A program made the translations under genes and the position numbers. Source: Acanthochromis polyacanthus (lineage: Eukaryota; Chordata; Actinopteri; Pomacentridae). From it: DNA of 64,000 nt. This document shows, piece by piece, positions 35,561 through 48,126 of this stretch. The DNA is taken from the NCBI RefSeq assembly GCF_021347895.1, contig NC_067121.1:17991962-18055961 (forward strand), given 5' to 3'. The notes under the pieces are model-generated. The model ran no database searches, was not told the origin of the DNA, and was given only the letters and a program-made list of their open reading frames with translations. Position 1 is the first letter of the stretch, and each line of letters starts with the position of its first letter.

Positions 35561-37865
35561 TAATCATCAGGTCATTACTTCAGTTTGTCATGTCCATTGG
35601 TTTATGACATTCCCATCACCCTTAGCTTAATGTTGCGCTTAAGGGAAGATTGTGGACAGAGCACCCATTATAAATGCTTATCATTATCATTTTCTCCATT
35701 TTACTTTAGGTCAGAAAGTAAAATGAAGGCCACAGGAGGTCTGCTCACCTCAGAATTTGCCACAACCAGCAGTTTTGTAGATTCCAGTTGTGGAACAACA
35801 TGAACAACGACATTATCAACCAGGTAGCATCTGCAGCACGGAGAAGTGCTGCCACCACAACAGAAGCCATCTTTTCCTGTCTCATCCACCCCCAACCTAG
35901 AGTACCATCTTTGGCATCAGCAGCTACCTCAGGATCAGATGTCAGTTGTGCATTGGTCAGCAGTCCTTCTTCTAGCGCCCATCTTGAAGAATAAGGCAGT
36001 TTAATTATGGATTAAGCAGACAGACTTTCCTGGATAGTTTTCTGTTCAGCTCTTTGGAGCCCTCATTAGTTGCTATAGGGTCATTCCAGGTGAAATGACC
36101 AGATATTCCATAGGGGTGTTGCCACACCATTTTCAAATTAGTCCTAAATTTGCATGCCATTAGATAGTCACAAAAGTACTTTCTATGCAAAATTGTAGGT
36201 CTGTAGCTCAAATAGTTTCTGAGTTGTGGGGGTATGAAATTTTCAGAATTTGGGCTATAAAAAGCCTTGCCAGGTTTTTTTTGTTAGTTTTTTTTTGTTT
36301 GCATCTTTAAGTGGTTATTTCTCAGCCTCTAGACGTACCAGAGAGCTGTGAGTTGGTAAACAAGGCCTCTGCATGTAGCTAGTGCCCCACAAACATCCCC
36401 AGGTGTTTCCCTACACTCTGCAGGCCATGGGGGCTTGCTAAAAATGCTAAAAATTAAGAAAAACCTACTCACGAGTGGGGTTTGGGACCTTAAAAGTACT
36501 AGAAATACTGCACAGAAGTGTTCTAACACCCCTGGGTTCCATTCTACACAAACTTGTGTGATAACTTAGCAAACTGGAGCTTTCTAGGTACCTCAGTTTG
36601 GAAAATATGAGCTCCCAAAGTTGGACGAGATTTTTAATTGGCTATTTTTGGTGGCAAAAATCTCAGTGTGGGACAGGTACCAGAGACCCCAAATTTTTCT
36701 ACAAGACAGTTCCATCTATCTTCTATCACTGTACAAAAAAGCAGCAGGGTTATATTTGTAGTTACTGAGATATTCTTACTCGAAATGGCATGGGTAATGT
36801 CAAAATTGTTTTTTGCTTTTCAGTCCTTTAAATTGGGATACAAGTATTAGTAGTCATTCCAATGGTAGTATTATGTATGTTTTGTTCTTTTTGAAATGTT
36901 AGTTGTTAAAGGTGACTACCTTCAAAAAGTGTAATGCCCTTTTTGTGTCACAAGGTCTAGTTTAGAGCCATACCTGTATAGATATCATGACATGTTGACA
37001 CCCATTTGCAATGCATACGTGTAATTATAACATACACAAATTACATAACTTAGGTATACCTAAGTTATAACTTAGGTATAGGTTATTTTGGTTGTAACAT
37101 CCCATTGTACAATTAGATTTAACATGTTAGATCCCACTGCACTGATACTGTAAAATTCAACATTATTGTTGTTATTTTTAAATTAATCAACCATAAACTA
37201 CTACAGAGCTCCCTGAATTCAAGTTAGTACATGTAATTTGTAATTTGTATGTGTACATTACTTTGGCTGTTTTGCTGAATAATTTCCTGAATAGTCTTCT
37301 AGCTCCAACGAGGAGGTTGACGATAGGGTCCACAAGGAAGAAGAATAAAATGTCCCCTGAGCTACATGCTGTTCTCGCCTTGCTTGTTTGCTGTGCAGTG
37401 CTGTCCATGGTCCTGATGCAGCTGTCACTATGGCATTGTTTTGTTTTGAATTAAGAGTTGACTAAGGCTGTTGTGTATAAACTGTAAGGTTTAGTAATGG
37501 GGTGAGACCAAATGACTTAGCCTGCTTTTCTATTCTTGTTAGCAACAGGCTACACTGTCAGATCACAAATAATTCACATCAACTGCTCTGATATGCTTGC
37601 ACGTGCACACCACGTGCTTTCATGTACTTTCCACATTTAAGCTTCATGTGTACTGACCAAAGGTGTTCGAGTTGAACATCGGAGTTTATCTCTTGCACAC
37701 ATGAAATATCCAACTTGAAACTGAATCAAACCTTATCTGCACATGAATGTGCATCTACACAAGCTTTCACATCCACCCTCAAAGTTTATGACCTGGTCTA
37801 CATGTGTCCTGACTGCAGCTGTGTGGGGACAAATCTGAGCTGTGCAGGATCACAGTGTGCATACA
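35561..37865. other. no gene recognised; repeat-like low-complexity stretches
   Basis: At 35788-35994 a 68-residue frame, rich in S and A, ends in a stop without family motifs. At 36075 TAGGGTCATTCCAGGTGAAA resembles the edge of a fish repeat. A 24-bp perfect palindrome lies at 37045-37068. Nothing else supported. Confidence 0.35.
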
Positions 37866-38236
37866 TTACCATTCAAAGGTTTGGGGTCACCCAGACAATT
37901 TCATGTCTTCCATGAAAACTCGCACTTTCATTTATGTGGTAACAGAATTGCACAAGGGTTTTCTAGTCATCAATTAGCCTTTCAACACCATTAGCTAACA
38001 CATTGTAGCATTAGAACACAGGAGTGATGGTTGCTGGAAATGTTCCTCTGTACCCCTATGGAGATATTCCATTAAATATCAGCCGTTTCCAGCTAGAATA
38101 GCCATTCACCACATTAACAATTTTACACTGTATTTCAGATTAATTTAATTTTGTCTTCATTAAAAAAAAAAAAATGCATTTTTTTCCAAAAATAAGGACA
38201 TTTTTAAATGACTCCAAACTTTTGAACTGTAGTGTA
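37866..38236. mobile_element. TIR element family A, copy 5
   Basis: Complete copy from ACCATTCAAAGGTTTGGGGT to AACTTTTGAACTGTAGTGTA, with all family markers including GGAAATGTTCCTCTGTACCC and a poly-A near its right end. Confidence 0.8.
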
Positions 38237-38239
38237 TAA

Positions 38240-39659
38240 TCAACTCTTGTGTGTCTTTTGCCCTTTTCTCCAGAATATTACAGTCTTTACTGATCAGTAA
38301 TTCTCCTTAGGGGATGAATAATATTGATAGTGTTGATGCAATGACCTCTTCTCTGGCACCAATCTCTGAGAAATTAGTTACCTATTTCACTAAAATAATA
38401 CTTCACTTTTTGAAAGAAGCAAATTGGCAACTAGAATATATTTTCTATCAACATATAAAGTAGACATTGTTAATTAATGTGTCTGGAGATTCCCATATAT
38501 ACTGATACTGAACCTCTAAACAGTAAACCAGTATCCATTGTAAGATTTTACTGCTGATTTTGTGTTAGCATCTTAATACCAAATTCAAAAAGATAAATAT
38601 TTGCCTTGTTAAGCTGTTTTTTTTAATTGATAATTAATGGTAGTATCCCGTGAACAACCACAGTAGGAGTGTGACCTTGGCAGCAGTGTGTTCCTTGTGT
38701 ATCTGTGATCTGCTGTGACAGCTAATTCAAAGCTCATCAGTCCAACTAAAGGTGGCTCTGATAAACTCTGCCTTCCTGAATGGATTATTGACCTCTTCAG
38801 TGGTGTATTGTCAGGTTCCAGGGCGACAAGATAATTGTTTCTACCCTCTGTGACAGAGAGGACACTCAGTTTGTCTGGTGGCAGATGCTAACAGATTGCT
38901 GATTTGTTTTTGTTTTTTTATGTTGCCAAGGATATCACAAAGCATCAATTACAAATCTATCAGTTTCAGGGTAAGCACTGTCCTCAGCAGATAACTGGAA
39001 ACTGACACTGTCGTTTCTTCACTCTGTCATCACCACCAGGGGGAGCCAAGAGAGACAATCTATGAATTTCGTTTTCTTAAAAATGAACTTACAGATACAA
39101 AGAAAATGAAGACAGACAAGTTGAATTTACTTACATTATAGGTTAGAGCATATTATGCTCTGTTAGACTGGTGTTACTCTTTGCACATCCACGGATACCT
39201 GAGGATTCATTTTGGTCTATAAAATGTAAATTTTATTATCTGCCGACATGGACCATTACAACACCAGGCCAGTAGTCTGCATCTGCATGCTTGGAATACG
39301 CAGATACTGACCTATTATGTGTATAATAATAATACTAATATAGGGAACCAACAAATTCTAACCAACTAGAAAAGTAACACAATAACAACAACTATGGGTC
39401 TGTGATGTCTGCAGCTGTCTTTGTGGCATCCACATGAACTAATCAAGGATTTGGATGGCCACATGGCATTTGTGAACCATTTATTTTCTGATAGATTTGA
39501 GTTTAACAGAAGACTGACTGCTGCAAACACCTGCACACACATATGAAGCCATATGTAGATTTATTAAGACATCAAAACTAAAAACAGAATACATATGGAG
39601 TTATGTTGTAAAGAAAAAAGCATTAATCTACAATGTAGAAAAGGTGTGTCCTTTTGACT
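38240..39659. other. no gene recognised
   Basis: AT-rich intergenic DNA without supported coding or repeat features. Confidence 0.4.
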
Positions 39660-39776
<117 letters not shown>

Positions 39777-39927
39777 ACAGAGAAGCAGTTTGTTTTTTGT
39801 TTGTTTTTTTTCCAATGAAGATAACATTAACTGAATCAGAAATACAGTCTAGACATTGCTAATGTGGTAAATGACTACTCTAGCTAGAAACGGCTGGTTT
39901 TTAATAGTATATCTACATAGGGGTACA

Positions 39928-40310
39928 CAGGGCCGGATTGGGAGTCAAATTCAGCCCGGGACTTTTTGGACCAGACCAGCCCACCTGTGCAATCGCACAG
40001 AAACAGTCTGGTCTGGTCTGGTCCAGCTTTTTTTTGTCTTTTTATTGTGATAGTCGCAGTGAAGAGTGACAGGAAATGGGGAGAAAAGTAGGGGAAGACA
40101 TGCAGCAAAGGGCAGCGGACAAGAATCGAACCTGGGCCGCTGCGTCGGAGACCAGCCCCTGTACATGGGTCGCCTGTTTAACCTGATGAGCTATACGGGC
40201 ATCGGGCACCCAATAAACAAATTTTTTAAATAAATACCAGCGCACCGGCCCACATATGGACCGGCCCTTCAGTCAAACGACCGAATGAAATAACGTTCAA
40301 TCCGCCCCTG
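39928..40310. mobile_element. non-autonomous hAT element carrying a SINE
   Basis: The 8-bp duplication GGGGTACA (39920-39927, 40311-40318) and inverted ends CAGGGCCGGATTG / CAATCCGCCCCTG are diagnostic of hAT. It is 383 bp long, without a transposase. About half of it is a tRNA-derived SINE, so the hAT part is only about 200 bp. Confidence 0.85.
40029..40204 (-). repeat. tRNA-derived SINE, copy 2
   Basis: On the minus strand it has GCCCGTATAGCTCATCAGG (A-box region), a B box GGTTCGATTC (40123-40132), TTGCTGCATGTCTTCCCC and TTTCCTGTCACTCTTCACTG, ending in an ATAAAAAGAC-type tail. Same family as 9335-9495 but better preserved. Confidence 0.75.
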
Positions 40311-40509
40311 GGGGTACAGAGGAACATTTCCAGCAACCATTATTCCCATGTTCTAATGCTACATTGTGTTAGCTAATGGTGTTGAAAGGCTGATTGATGA
40401 TTAGAAAACCCTTGTGCAGTTATGTTAGCATGAATAAAAGTGTGAGTTTTCACTGAAAACATGAAATTTTCTGGGTGACCTCAAATGCTGAATGGTAGTG
40501 TATATATAT

Positions 40510-42024
40510 CCTAATGAAAAAGGCCTTATTATTACTAAATATAAATTAGTACTACATTTCTGTATTCTCTAATAATGTAATTAACAGTCATTATTTTTCT
40601 AATTATTATATTTTTCTTCTATAATAATTCCTTTATTTAAATGGGTTAATTACTTACTTATGTTTGTTTATAATAGCATCAATTTTTAAATTTTGAAATG
40701 AATTCAATGAATTAAACTTGGGAACATCCTGGTAATTCATATCTGTGCATATATATGATGCAAGCACATCGTGATTTCAGATCATCGGTGAGCAGGTGTG
40801 TTTTCATTCCTTACTGTCTTAGCCACAATGTTCCGTACAAACAAAAAGAATCAGACTTTTATATAATCATTGCTTCTATTTGCATCCATCAGATTCGTTA
40901 TCGAGGTTTCATAAAACAAGGGTAAGATGTTTCATGCCTTAGCCGGGACACGAGCAAACATGCAAACTCTCTCACTGAGGCTGGCTTCCTGTGACATTAT
41001 CAGTCTGATGGCTTTGAACACAAAAGATGCGGGGTGATGGGTGGAAGGGGTGGGATTGATGGTGGTGGGGCTGAAGGGAGAGGCGGTGTCAGGGGACGGG
41101 AGGGTATTTAGATTGTGTCTGGAGGGTGGTGATGGTTGGGTGGGGTAAGGAGGGTATTTGATCTGATGGAGCATGGAGAGAGGGGGAGCTGGGAAATGGC
41201 AAACTGGTTGCCACTTGACAGCTGGCTTGCTACCAGATTTCTTGTGTCACTGCCTCTAAATGTTACAATTCTGTTGTACATGCTATGTGCACCTTTACAA
41301 CGCTCTGATAAAAATATATGAAATACATATAAAGTAGCGATTTGTATTTCATCCTTCTTTTTTGTGGAATGTTTGTTTTCCAGTCAATCAAACACAAGAG
41401 CTTCAGAGATTCTTACAACAAAAACATCATTTTCCTGGTGAATGTCTTCTTGCCATTTTCACTTCCATTTCATGTCTGTTTTAAAGCCTGTGTGACAGGG
41501 AGCTCCTCTGGTGGGCAGGCCTCCAAAGGCACCAATTGGAGGTGTCATGTGGAATCATTTCATTACACTGGGTGAGGGAATTAACCTTGACGTTCAGTAG
41601 CAAGGCTGTAATTTAGGATTCGCAGCGTTAAAGAAGATTGCCTGTCATTCTTGATCCAGAGCCAGCTTTTTACTACACATACTTAAGGGTGTCCGCCTAC
41701 CATTAAGTGTTCCAGTCTTTTGAGGGAATATCTGAATCACTGGCAGATGTGCTTTCCTTTATTTGCTGGTTTTATCAAATCTTGTTCCAGTGATACATGG
41801 TTATAGTTTTACAGTAAAGGACAGACTGCACATTGAGGTGTGCTGGATACCTTACTGAGCTTTTCCATGTAGGATGCTACACTGTCATGTACTGTGCCCC
41901 CTCCTTCTCTGTTTTTACATGCACAGGACTCTTACATGCTAGCTTGTGATATGTTCAATTACACACTACAAATTAGCTGTACACAGTAGGCAAAATGCTA
42001 AAAATTGTCAAAATTTTATACGAG
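40510..42024. other. no gene recognised
   Basis: Intergenic DNA. A C/T-poor, G-rich interval at about 41030-41200 produces open frames without motifs. Confidence 0.4.
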
Positions 42025-42400
42025 AAAAAAACTCTGGGAGCGCAGTACTCCGCCAACGCTACTCAGTCGTTGTATAATTTCCGATGGATAAGACCTGATA
42101 AGTCCACAGCGGGGGATCTGCAGTGGGATCGCAATCATGTGATCGTCAGGAGACAGTCGAAGTAGCGTTCACTTGATGATACAAAAATCTGTAACAAATA
42201 AGTGGATCCAAACTATAAGCCACATCACAAAATCTAATCAGTTGGTGCTTGTGTAATTTCTGACGTTCCCTGAAAATTTTGTCAAAATCCGTTGTTCCCT
42301 TTTAGAGCAATATTGCGCACAGAAAGATGGATTAACAGAGTAACAGACAAAAGTACAAAAATCGTTACATAACTCCGCCGCGGTCTTTGGCGGAGGAATA
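42025..42400 (-). repeat. dispersed repeat family B, copy 4
   Basis: It starts GGGAGCGCAGTACTCCGCCA, includes CTAATCAGTTGGTGCTTGTG and TTCCCTGAAAATTTTGTC, and ends AACTCCGCCGCGGTCTTTGG. Same orientation as the 6.5-kb copy. Confidence 0.6.
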
Positions 42401-42403
42401 ATA

Positions 42404-42765
42404 TACACTACGATTTAAAAATTTGAGGTCACTCAGACAGTTTCATGTTTTCCATGATTGCCATGTTTTCCACACTTTTATTCATGTGCTAATATAATCG
42501 CCGAACGGTTTTGTAATCATCCTTCAACACCTTGAGCTAACACAATGAAGAGAAGAGAACACAGGAGTGATGGTTGCTGGAAATGTTCCTCTGTACCCCT
42601 ATGTGGATATTCCATTAAAAATCAACAGTTTCCAGCTAGAATAGTCATTTACCACATTCACAATGTCTAGACTGTATTTCTGATTCATTTCATGTTATCT
42701 TCATTTCAATAATAAGGACATATGTCATATGGCACCAAACTTTTGAACTGTACTATATATAGTAA
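42404..42765. mobile_element. TIR element family A, copy 7
   Basis: A diverged copy between CACTACGATTTAAAAATTTG and AAACTTTTGAACTGTACTAT. It keeps GGAAATGTTCCTCTGTACCC and TCTAGACTGTATTTCTGATT. Confidence 0.75.
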
Positions 42766-43807
42766 TATGCCTATTAAAAATATATTTAATTAAATTCTGT
42801 AAATAAAGGGGGACTGATAAATAAAGAGGCTACTGCTATAAAATGTATTCAGTATTACACTGTCTTAAAGCTTATTCCTACCTGTTCAGTATTATATTAA
42901 TCTTCTCCCAGCATATATGTGTCTACCTAAAGCATCTATGGGACCATTAGGTCAAAGTCTTCATGGAATCAATAAAGGTGATGCCAGGTGTGTTTACCTG
43001 TAGTGCAGTGCTGTGGGTGTGGTCTGTTGTTTCAACTATGAAATCTTCTGATACACCACACCCTGCGAATTAAACAGTTTACTGTAGTTTAACGAGTACT
43101 TGAATGCTGTAGGAAACTACTTCACCTTGGTCTTATTACAGTAATGTGGCGTGCAACCATGTGTTATTTACTGTATGCATAGAGTTGTTGGTTTTTAATG
43201 TGCACATATTTTACTGTTTACAGTGTGTCCTTGGGGATGCTGCTAGTGCTTGTTTTACACAAAATGCCAATTAACTAAACCCTCAGCCTGCCTCCTCTTT
43301 GTTGGTACATGGGATTACACACTAGATGACTTGGCACTGTTCCTGTTGTCAAACTCTACACCAAGACATTTTAAATCTGCCCCAGTGATATTAATCTGGT
43401 TTTGCTTCTCCTGACTGGAATAGAATATAATGGATTACAGCACTGAATGCAACATTCTACAAAGCCCTGATCAGTATGCGTTTCTCATGAATGTTCCTGG
43501 CTCCAATGAAAAGCTATGCTGCTTCATGTTTATATGCTGGTAAATTACATTTGGTGTTTAAATGTTTCCAAAGCATTTACATCAGACAAAGTCGAAAGGC
43601 CTTCAAACGCATTTCTTGTTATATTTTGTGGCGATTCTTCATATTTTACATTTAAAAATTTTCTTTCCAATACATAACTTGTCACGTGTAATGTTTGATG
43701 TTTGAGTTCACTTCGAAGAATTTGTAGCAGTTTTACCACCACCCTCAAGTCAGCGGCCTTAAAGAAAATTGCTCAGAAACTGTATGTATATGTGATTTTT
43801 ATTTGTA
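42766..43807. other. no gene recognised
   Basis: Intergenic DNA; the minus-strand frame at 43545-43748 has no motif. Confidence 0.4.
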
Positions 43808-44152
43808 TACTTGTATACTACCATTCGAAAGTTTGGGGTCACACAGGCAGTTTCATGTTTTCCATGTTAACATAACTGCACAGTGGTTTTCTAATCATCA
43901 ATTAGCAATAGCTAACACAATGTAGCATTAGAACACAGGACTGATGGTTGCTGGAAATGTTCCTCTCTACCCCTATGTAGATATTCCATTAAAAATCAGC
44001 CATTTCTAGCTAGAATGTCATTTACCACATTAACAATGTTAGGACAGCATTTCTGATTAGTTTAATGTTATCTTCATTGAAAAACAAATTGCTTTTGTTT
44101 CAAAAAAATAAGGACATTTGTGATCCCAAACTTTTGAACGGTAGTGTATCTG
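43808..44152. mobile_element. TIR element family A, copy 8
   Basis: From ACCATTCGAAAGTTTGGGGT to CCCAAACTTTTGAACGGTAG; the two ends are good inverted repeats. All family markers present, with a small deletion near the CATGTTAACATAA part. Confidence 0.8.
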
Positions 44153-45215
44153 CTTTCAATGATGTTCATGATGAATGCTAAGTGGTGCTGTCATGGATCT
44201 CACCCATTTAAATTGCATTGGTGTTCAAAGTTATGCATATTTCTAGCCACTTGTAGTGATAGGTGAGAGCCATCAGTCCATGGCCCATAGATGTTTACGT
44301 GGCCCGTCTCAGCTCCAATTATGCTCTACTTCTTTGCTAATTTTTGGATTAACTGAGAGCTAGGAGGAGTCAGGCTCTGCCAAGATGTTGACAACCACAA
44401 CAACCACTAGATTCCCTTTGAAATTACAATACATACACAGGAGACTGATTATCAGTCCATTGTCAGTTGGCATTTTGTGGTCTGAATGAGGACATGCAAT
44501 TGAGTGGTGATTTAAAGCAAGTCAACCACACATCCATTGTTTCTGGGTAATCATATCCAGTGTATGTATATCTGTGAAGAACATAAACAACATTCATAGC
44601 CAATGTAGAAGGACTGAACTATCAGAAAGAATTGATCAGCCCATGTAAGAAAATCATATGGAATTGAAATGTGGTACAGAATGGAAGTGAACAGGATTAC
44701 AAAGACCAGAAATGAAATGTGTATAGAGCTCTGCTGATGAGTGGCTGAGGACCTGCTGCCTCATTCAGTGTCAAAGCTCAAAGACAAATTTTCCACTCTA
44801 TGAACTATCTATAGATAAATGCAATTGCTGTACATACCACGATTTATTCACATTTCGCCTGCATGTTCTACGTATGCTGTCCAAGGCGTTCCAGTCAGAA
44901 TTCTGTAATCTGCAGAGTGTGTCTGGTGTGTGTGCGTGTGTGTGTGTCTGTCAGCGGCAGAAGCTGTACCATGGCTGAGCAGCCCAACATCTTCATTCAC
45001 TGCCTGTCGCAATAATCCGACACACTCCTTCATTTCAACACCGGAACCTTTTACTGAGGCATGTGTGTGTGCGTGTGTGAGGATGCAGCGTGCTGCATAT
45101 GGCCTGGGGACACTATCCTGTCACGGTAATCAGTTTGCTTTCAATACTGCAGGTGCTCAACACTTCTGCTAATCTTTTCATGAACTGCTATACCATACTA
45201 AACATCTGTTGAGAG

Positions 45216-45216
<1 letters not shown>
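44153..45216. other. no gene recognised
   Basis: Intergenic DNA with a short GT tract at 44927-44948. No supported coding feature. Confidence 0.4.
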
Positions 45217-45292
<76 letters not shown>

Positions 45293-45296
45293 TGTG
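45217..45296. repeat. (GT)n microsatellite
   Basis: About 40 GT units with one A interruption, running directly into a G-rich motif. Confidence 0.97.
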
Positions 45297-45317
45297 GGGT
45301 GGGGGTGGGGGTGGGGG
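45296..45317 (+). other. strong G-quadruplex motif
   Basis: Four runs of 4-5 Gs separated by single T loops, among the most stable G4 layouts. Confidence 0.8.
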
Positions 45318-45334
45318 TCAGGTGCTGGCTATAC

Positions 45335-45434
45335 TTGTGGGGACCAAATGTCCCCACAACTGTAGGAAAACCGAAGACAATGTCACTTGTGGGGACCGAA
45401 ATGAGGTCCCCACAAGTGACATTGTCTTCGGTTT
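45335..45434. repeat. GTCCCC hairpins: 10-bp and perfect 30-bp stems
   Basis: 45335-45344 pairs with 45350-45359 (TTGTGGGGAC / GTCCCCACAA, 5-nt loop). 45368-45397 pairs perfectly with 45405-45434 (arm begins AAACCGAAGACAATGTCACT; loop GAAATGA). The same TTGTGGGGAC motif heads both. No ORF or target duplication is evident. Confidence 0.9.
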
Positions 45435-45497
45435 AAACGGTGTTTTCTTGGCCATGTTGTTGTTACTGAAAAAAGTAAAAGTGCAAAAACGTTTCTT

Positions 45498-45570
45498 TAG
45501 GGTTAGGCATTGTTTTGGTTAGGGTTAGGGTTTGGTTAGGGTTAGGGTTAGGGTAAGGGTTAGGGGTTAG
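45498..45570 (+). repeat. interstitial telomere-like TTAGGG repeats
   Basis: A run of GGTTAGGG-type units, several in perfect register (45536-45556) with variants GGTTTGG and GGTAAGGG. Short interstitial array, part of the 45.2-45.7 kb cassette. Confidence 0.85.
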
Positions 45571-45616
45571 ATATGAATGGGAGTCAATTGTATGTCCCCA
45601 CAATGATAGAAAAACA

Positions 45617-45618
<2 letters not shown>

Positions 45619-45700
<82 letters not shown>
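45619..45700. repeat. (GT)n microsatellite
   Basis: About 41 GT units directly after TGTCCCCACAATGATAGAAAA. Such a junction with a GTCC(C/T)CACAA motif recurs at 45890-45927, where a shorter GT tract follows. Confidence 0.97.
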
Positions 45701-45702
<2 letters not shown>

Positions 45703-45935
45703 CTGTCCGTCCATCTTTGTAAGGACTAATTTGGATTTGAGACGTTGGGAATGTGGACATTTTTGGAATGTGATGACAATCTAGCATGTCCTCACTTTGG
45801 GACAGTCTGTGAAAGGACTGTTTTAGGAATGAGATTAGTATTAGGTTTAGATCAGGGTAAAGGGCTGGGTAATAAATTATGTTAATCGGGGTCCTCACAA
45901 AGGAAGAAAAACTAATGTGTGTGTGTGTGCATGTA
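45701..45935 (+). repeat. diverged second copy of the GTCCTCACAA cassette
   Basis: It contains ATGTCCTCACTTTGGGACAG, GGATTAG/TTAGG-like remnants and GGGGTCCTCACAAAGGAAGA before a (GT)7 tract. The order matches the 45.33-45.70 kb cassette, suggesting a tandemly duplicated, diverged minisatellite-like unit. Confidence 0.5.
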
Positions 45936-46267
45936 CTAGGACTCCAGAACAAGGAGGACACAACAGACGAAAGCAGAACACAACATCACGAAAACTGATC
46001 AAGCACTGTCAAATCAACCATATCAAATACTGTAATCTTCGAGGCCAAATGCTGAGTATTATTTTCAGATAAACATCCTAGTTTCCGTGATTTCAGTTAA
46101 AATAACTTTTGTCTTATTTCCATCATCTTCATTCTGCTGTGACACATTAAACCCATTCTCATTGCATCGAACACTTTGGATTTTCAACAATGCAGATATA
46201 AAAGGCCTATTTAAAGGTAACAAAACACAGCGATTCTTATTTTCAGGCCTTTATACTCCAATGAAAA

Positions 46268-46590
46268 CATCCATCCATCCATTATCTACATATACACTGC
46301 TTCATCCTCATCCCAGCTGACATAGGGTGAGGATGTGACACCCTGGACACCAGTCTATTGTAGGACTACACAGAGAGACAAACACACTCACATTCACATC
46401 TATAGACAATTTAGAGTTACCAATTAACCTGATTATGTTTTTGAACTGTGGGAGGAAGCTGGAGTACCCTGGACAAACACGGAGAACATGCAAAATGCAT
46501 GCAGAAAGATCGTGGGAAGGCCGGGACACAAACCGGGCATCATCTCGCTGCAAGGCAAAAGTGCTAACCACCAAGCCACTGTGTAGCCCC
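46268..46590 (-). repeat. repeat family C, copy 2
   Basis: Reverse orientation: starts CATCCATCCATCCATTATCT, has TGTGGGAGGAAGC and GTGCTAACCACC, ends GCCACTGTGTAGCCCC. Confidence 0.75.
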
Positions 46591-46861
46591 CAATGAAAAA
46601 TAGCTATGAAAATATACCTAAACTTTCTATTTTAAGTCTTGTAAGTAAACAGCAGAGATGAGGTTGCACAGAAAAATGTAACCATGTTGGTAGGTAGATT
46701 TTTAAGCTCATCACGGCTATCATTCTGTTTACTGTGTGCATTAGTAAGCCTTGGTGGGTGCACACATAGATGCATAGTTGTTGTTATCGCACTGCTTTTG
46801 TAGTCCTGAGGAGTCAGACTTTTGCACATTCACAGATGTTAAATGTGTAATACTGGTCTTA

Positions 46862-47210
46862 GTGTCAGTGGCGTAGTGGTTAGCAGCAAGAAGATCCCAG
46901 TTCAAATCCCGGCCTGGGATCTTTCTGCATGGAGTTTGCATGTTCTCCCTGTGCATGTGTGGGTTTTCTCCGGACACTCCGGCTTCCTCCCACAGTCCAA
47001 AAATATGCTGAGGTTAATTGGTTACTCTAAATTGTCTGTAGGTGTGAATGTGAGTGTGATTGTCTGTCTGTATGTGTAGCCCTGCGACAGACTGGTGACC
47101 TGTCCAGGGTGTCCCCTGCCTTCGCCCGAGTCAGCTGGGATAGGCACCAGCACCCCCCGCGACCCTAGTGAGGATAAAGCGGTGTATAGAGGATGGATGG
47201 ATGGATGGTC
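46862..47210 (+). repeat. repeat family C, copy 3
   Basis: Forward copy: GTAGTGGTTAGCAGCAAGAA, TTCAAATCCCGGCC, CCTCCCACAGTCCAAAAATA, GATAAAGCGGTGTATAGAGG and a GGATGGATGG tail. Very close in sequence to the copy at 6.9 kb, so fairly young. Confidence 0.78.
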
Positions 47211-47805
47211 TTAGTGTGAGGATAAACTGTGGGCTATTGCCAGTTGTGATGTCACTCTTTACACTACAATAGAATCAAGTCAGTGAAGTCCAGAGCTTTT
47301 CCATTTGGGGCCAGAACCTTCCAGATGAGTGCTGGGTGTTGCCTTTAACACTCCTGAATCATTCAATCATGTCATAGTTGGTATTAAGATAAAAAAAAAA
47401 AGATTTTCCAAATTTAAAAGTTATTAATGATGACTACCTCAACATATCAGTGACAAGGTCTAATGGTTTAGTTTGAGACTAACAAACATAAACTCATAGT
47501 AACAACAGACTGAGCCAAGAAGCAGAAACTATGTCAGGATATTTATTATCAGTATGAGACTGTCAGTGCATGTGGGTCATTTTTTTCATGTCTCTCTATC
47601 TTTATGTCTCCAGTAGTTGCATTGTCCCCTGCAGAATGAGTCATATAACAACCCATTCATTTATCACATCATCCCACATATCAGCCCTGATTAAAAAAAC
47701 ACACAACACAAAAATCAAATCCTCGAGGCGCATATCACACATTACCAGTTGTGTGAAGGGATGCGTATCTATGTTTATCAACCTTTACAAATAGCAAACA
47801 AGCAT

Positions 47806-47815
<10 letters not shown>

Positions 47816-47861
<46 letters not shown>

Positions 47862-47869
47862 TGTGTGCG

Positions 47870-47909
<40 letters not shown>
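47816..47909. repeat. (GT)n microsatellite
   Basis: GT tract with GCGC and GCGT interruptions; the MCVCV frames across it are artefacts. Confidence 0.97.
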
Positions 47910-47910
<1 letters not shown>

Positions 47911-48073
47911 CGACAGAGCAGCTGCTACTCTATGGGTGTCTCCTAGGACCACAGCAGGTCTCTGAATGTTTGTTGTGTGAGTGTGTGTGTGCATGTGCAT
48001 TTGTGTATGTTTGTTTGGAAAGGCATATGAAGGACACTTCAATGAGAAAGCAATGAAACCAGCAGACAAAGGC

Positions 48074-48074
<1 letters not shown>

Positions 48075-48124
<50 letters not shown>
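48075..48124. repeat. (CA)n microsatellite
   Basis: About 25 CA units, 165 bases from the preceding GT tract and in inverse sense, so the two tracts could pair. Confidence 0.95.

Positions 48125-48126
<2 letters not shown>

Larger units (their letters stand above)
39805..40503. mobile_element. TIR element family A, copy 6, split by a hAT element
   Basis: The left piece (to GGGGTACA at 39927) and right piece (from GGGGTACA at 40311) rejoin exactly into the family sequence GGGGTACAGAGGAACATTTC. The right end is TCAAATGCTGAATGGTAGTG. Confidence 0.8.

Noticed and set aside
35788..35994. 68-residue Ser/Ala-rich plus frame
   Set aside because: No start context, motif or partner exon; could be relic coding but cannot be supported.
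45209..45522. Cys/Val-repeat open frames
   Set aside because: They are translations of GT microsatellites running into flanking DNA, as are those at 13568-13768, 17820-18073, 29483-29767, 47749-48168 and 54449-54643.
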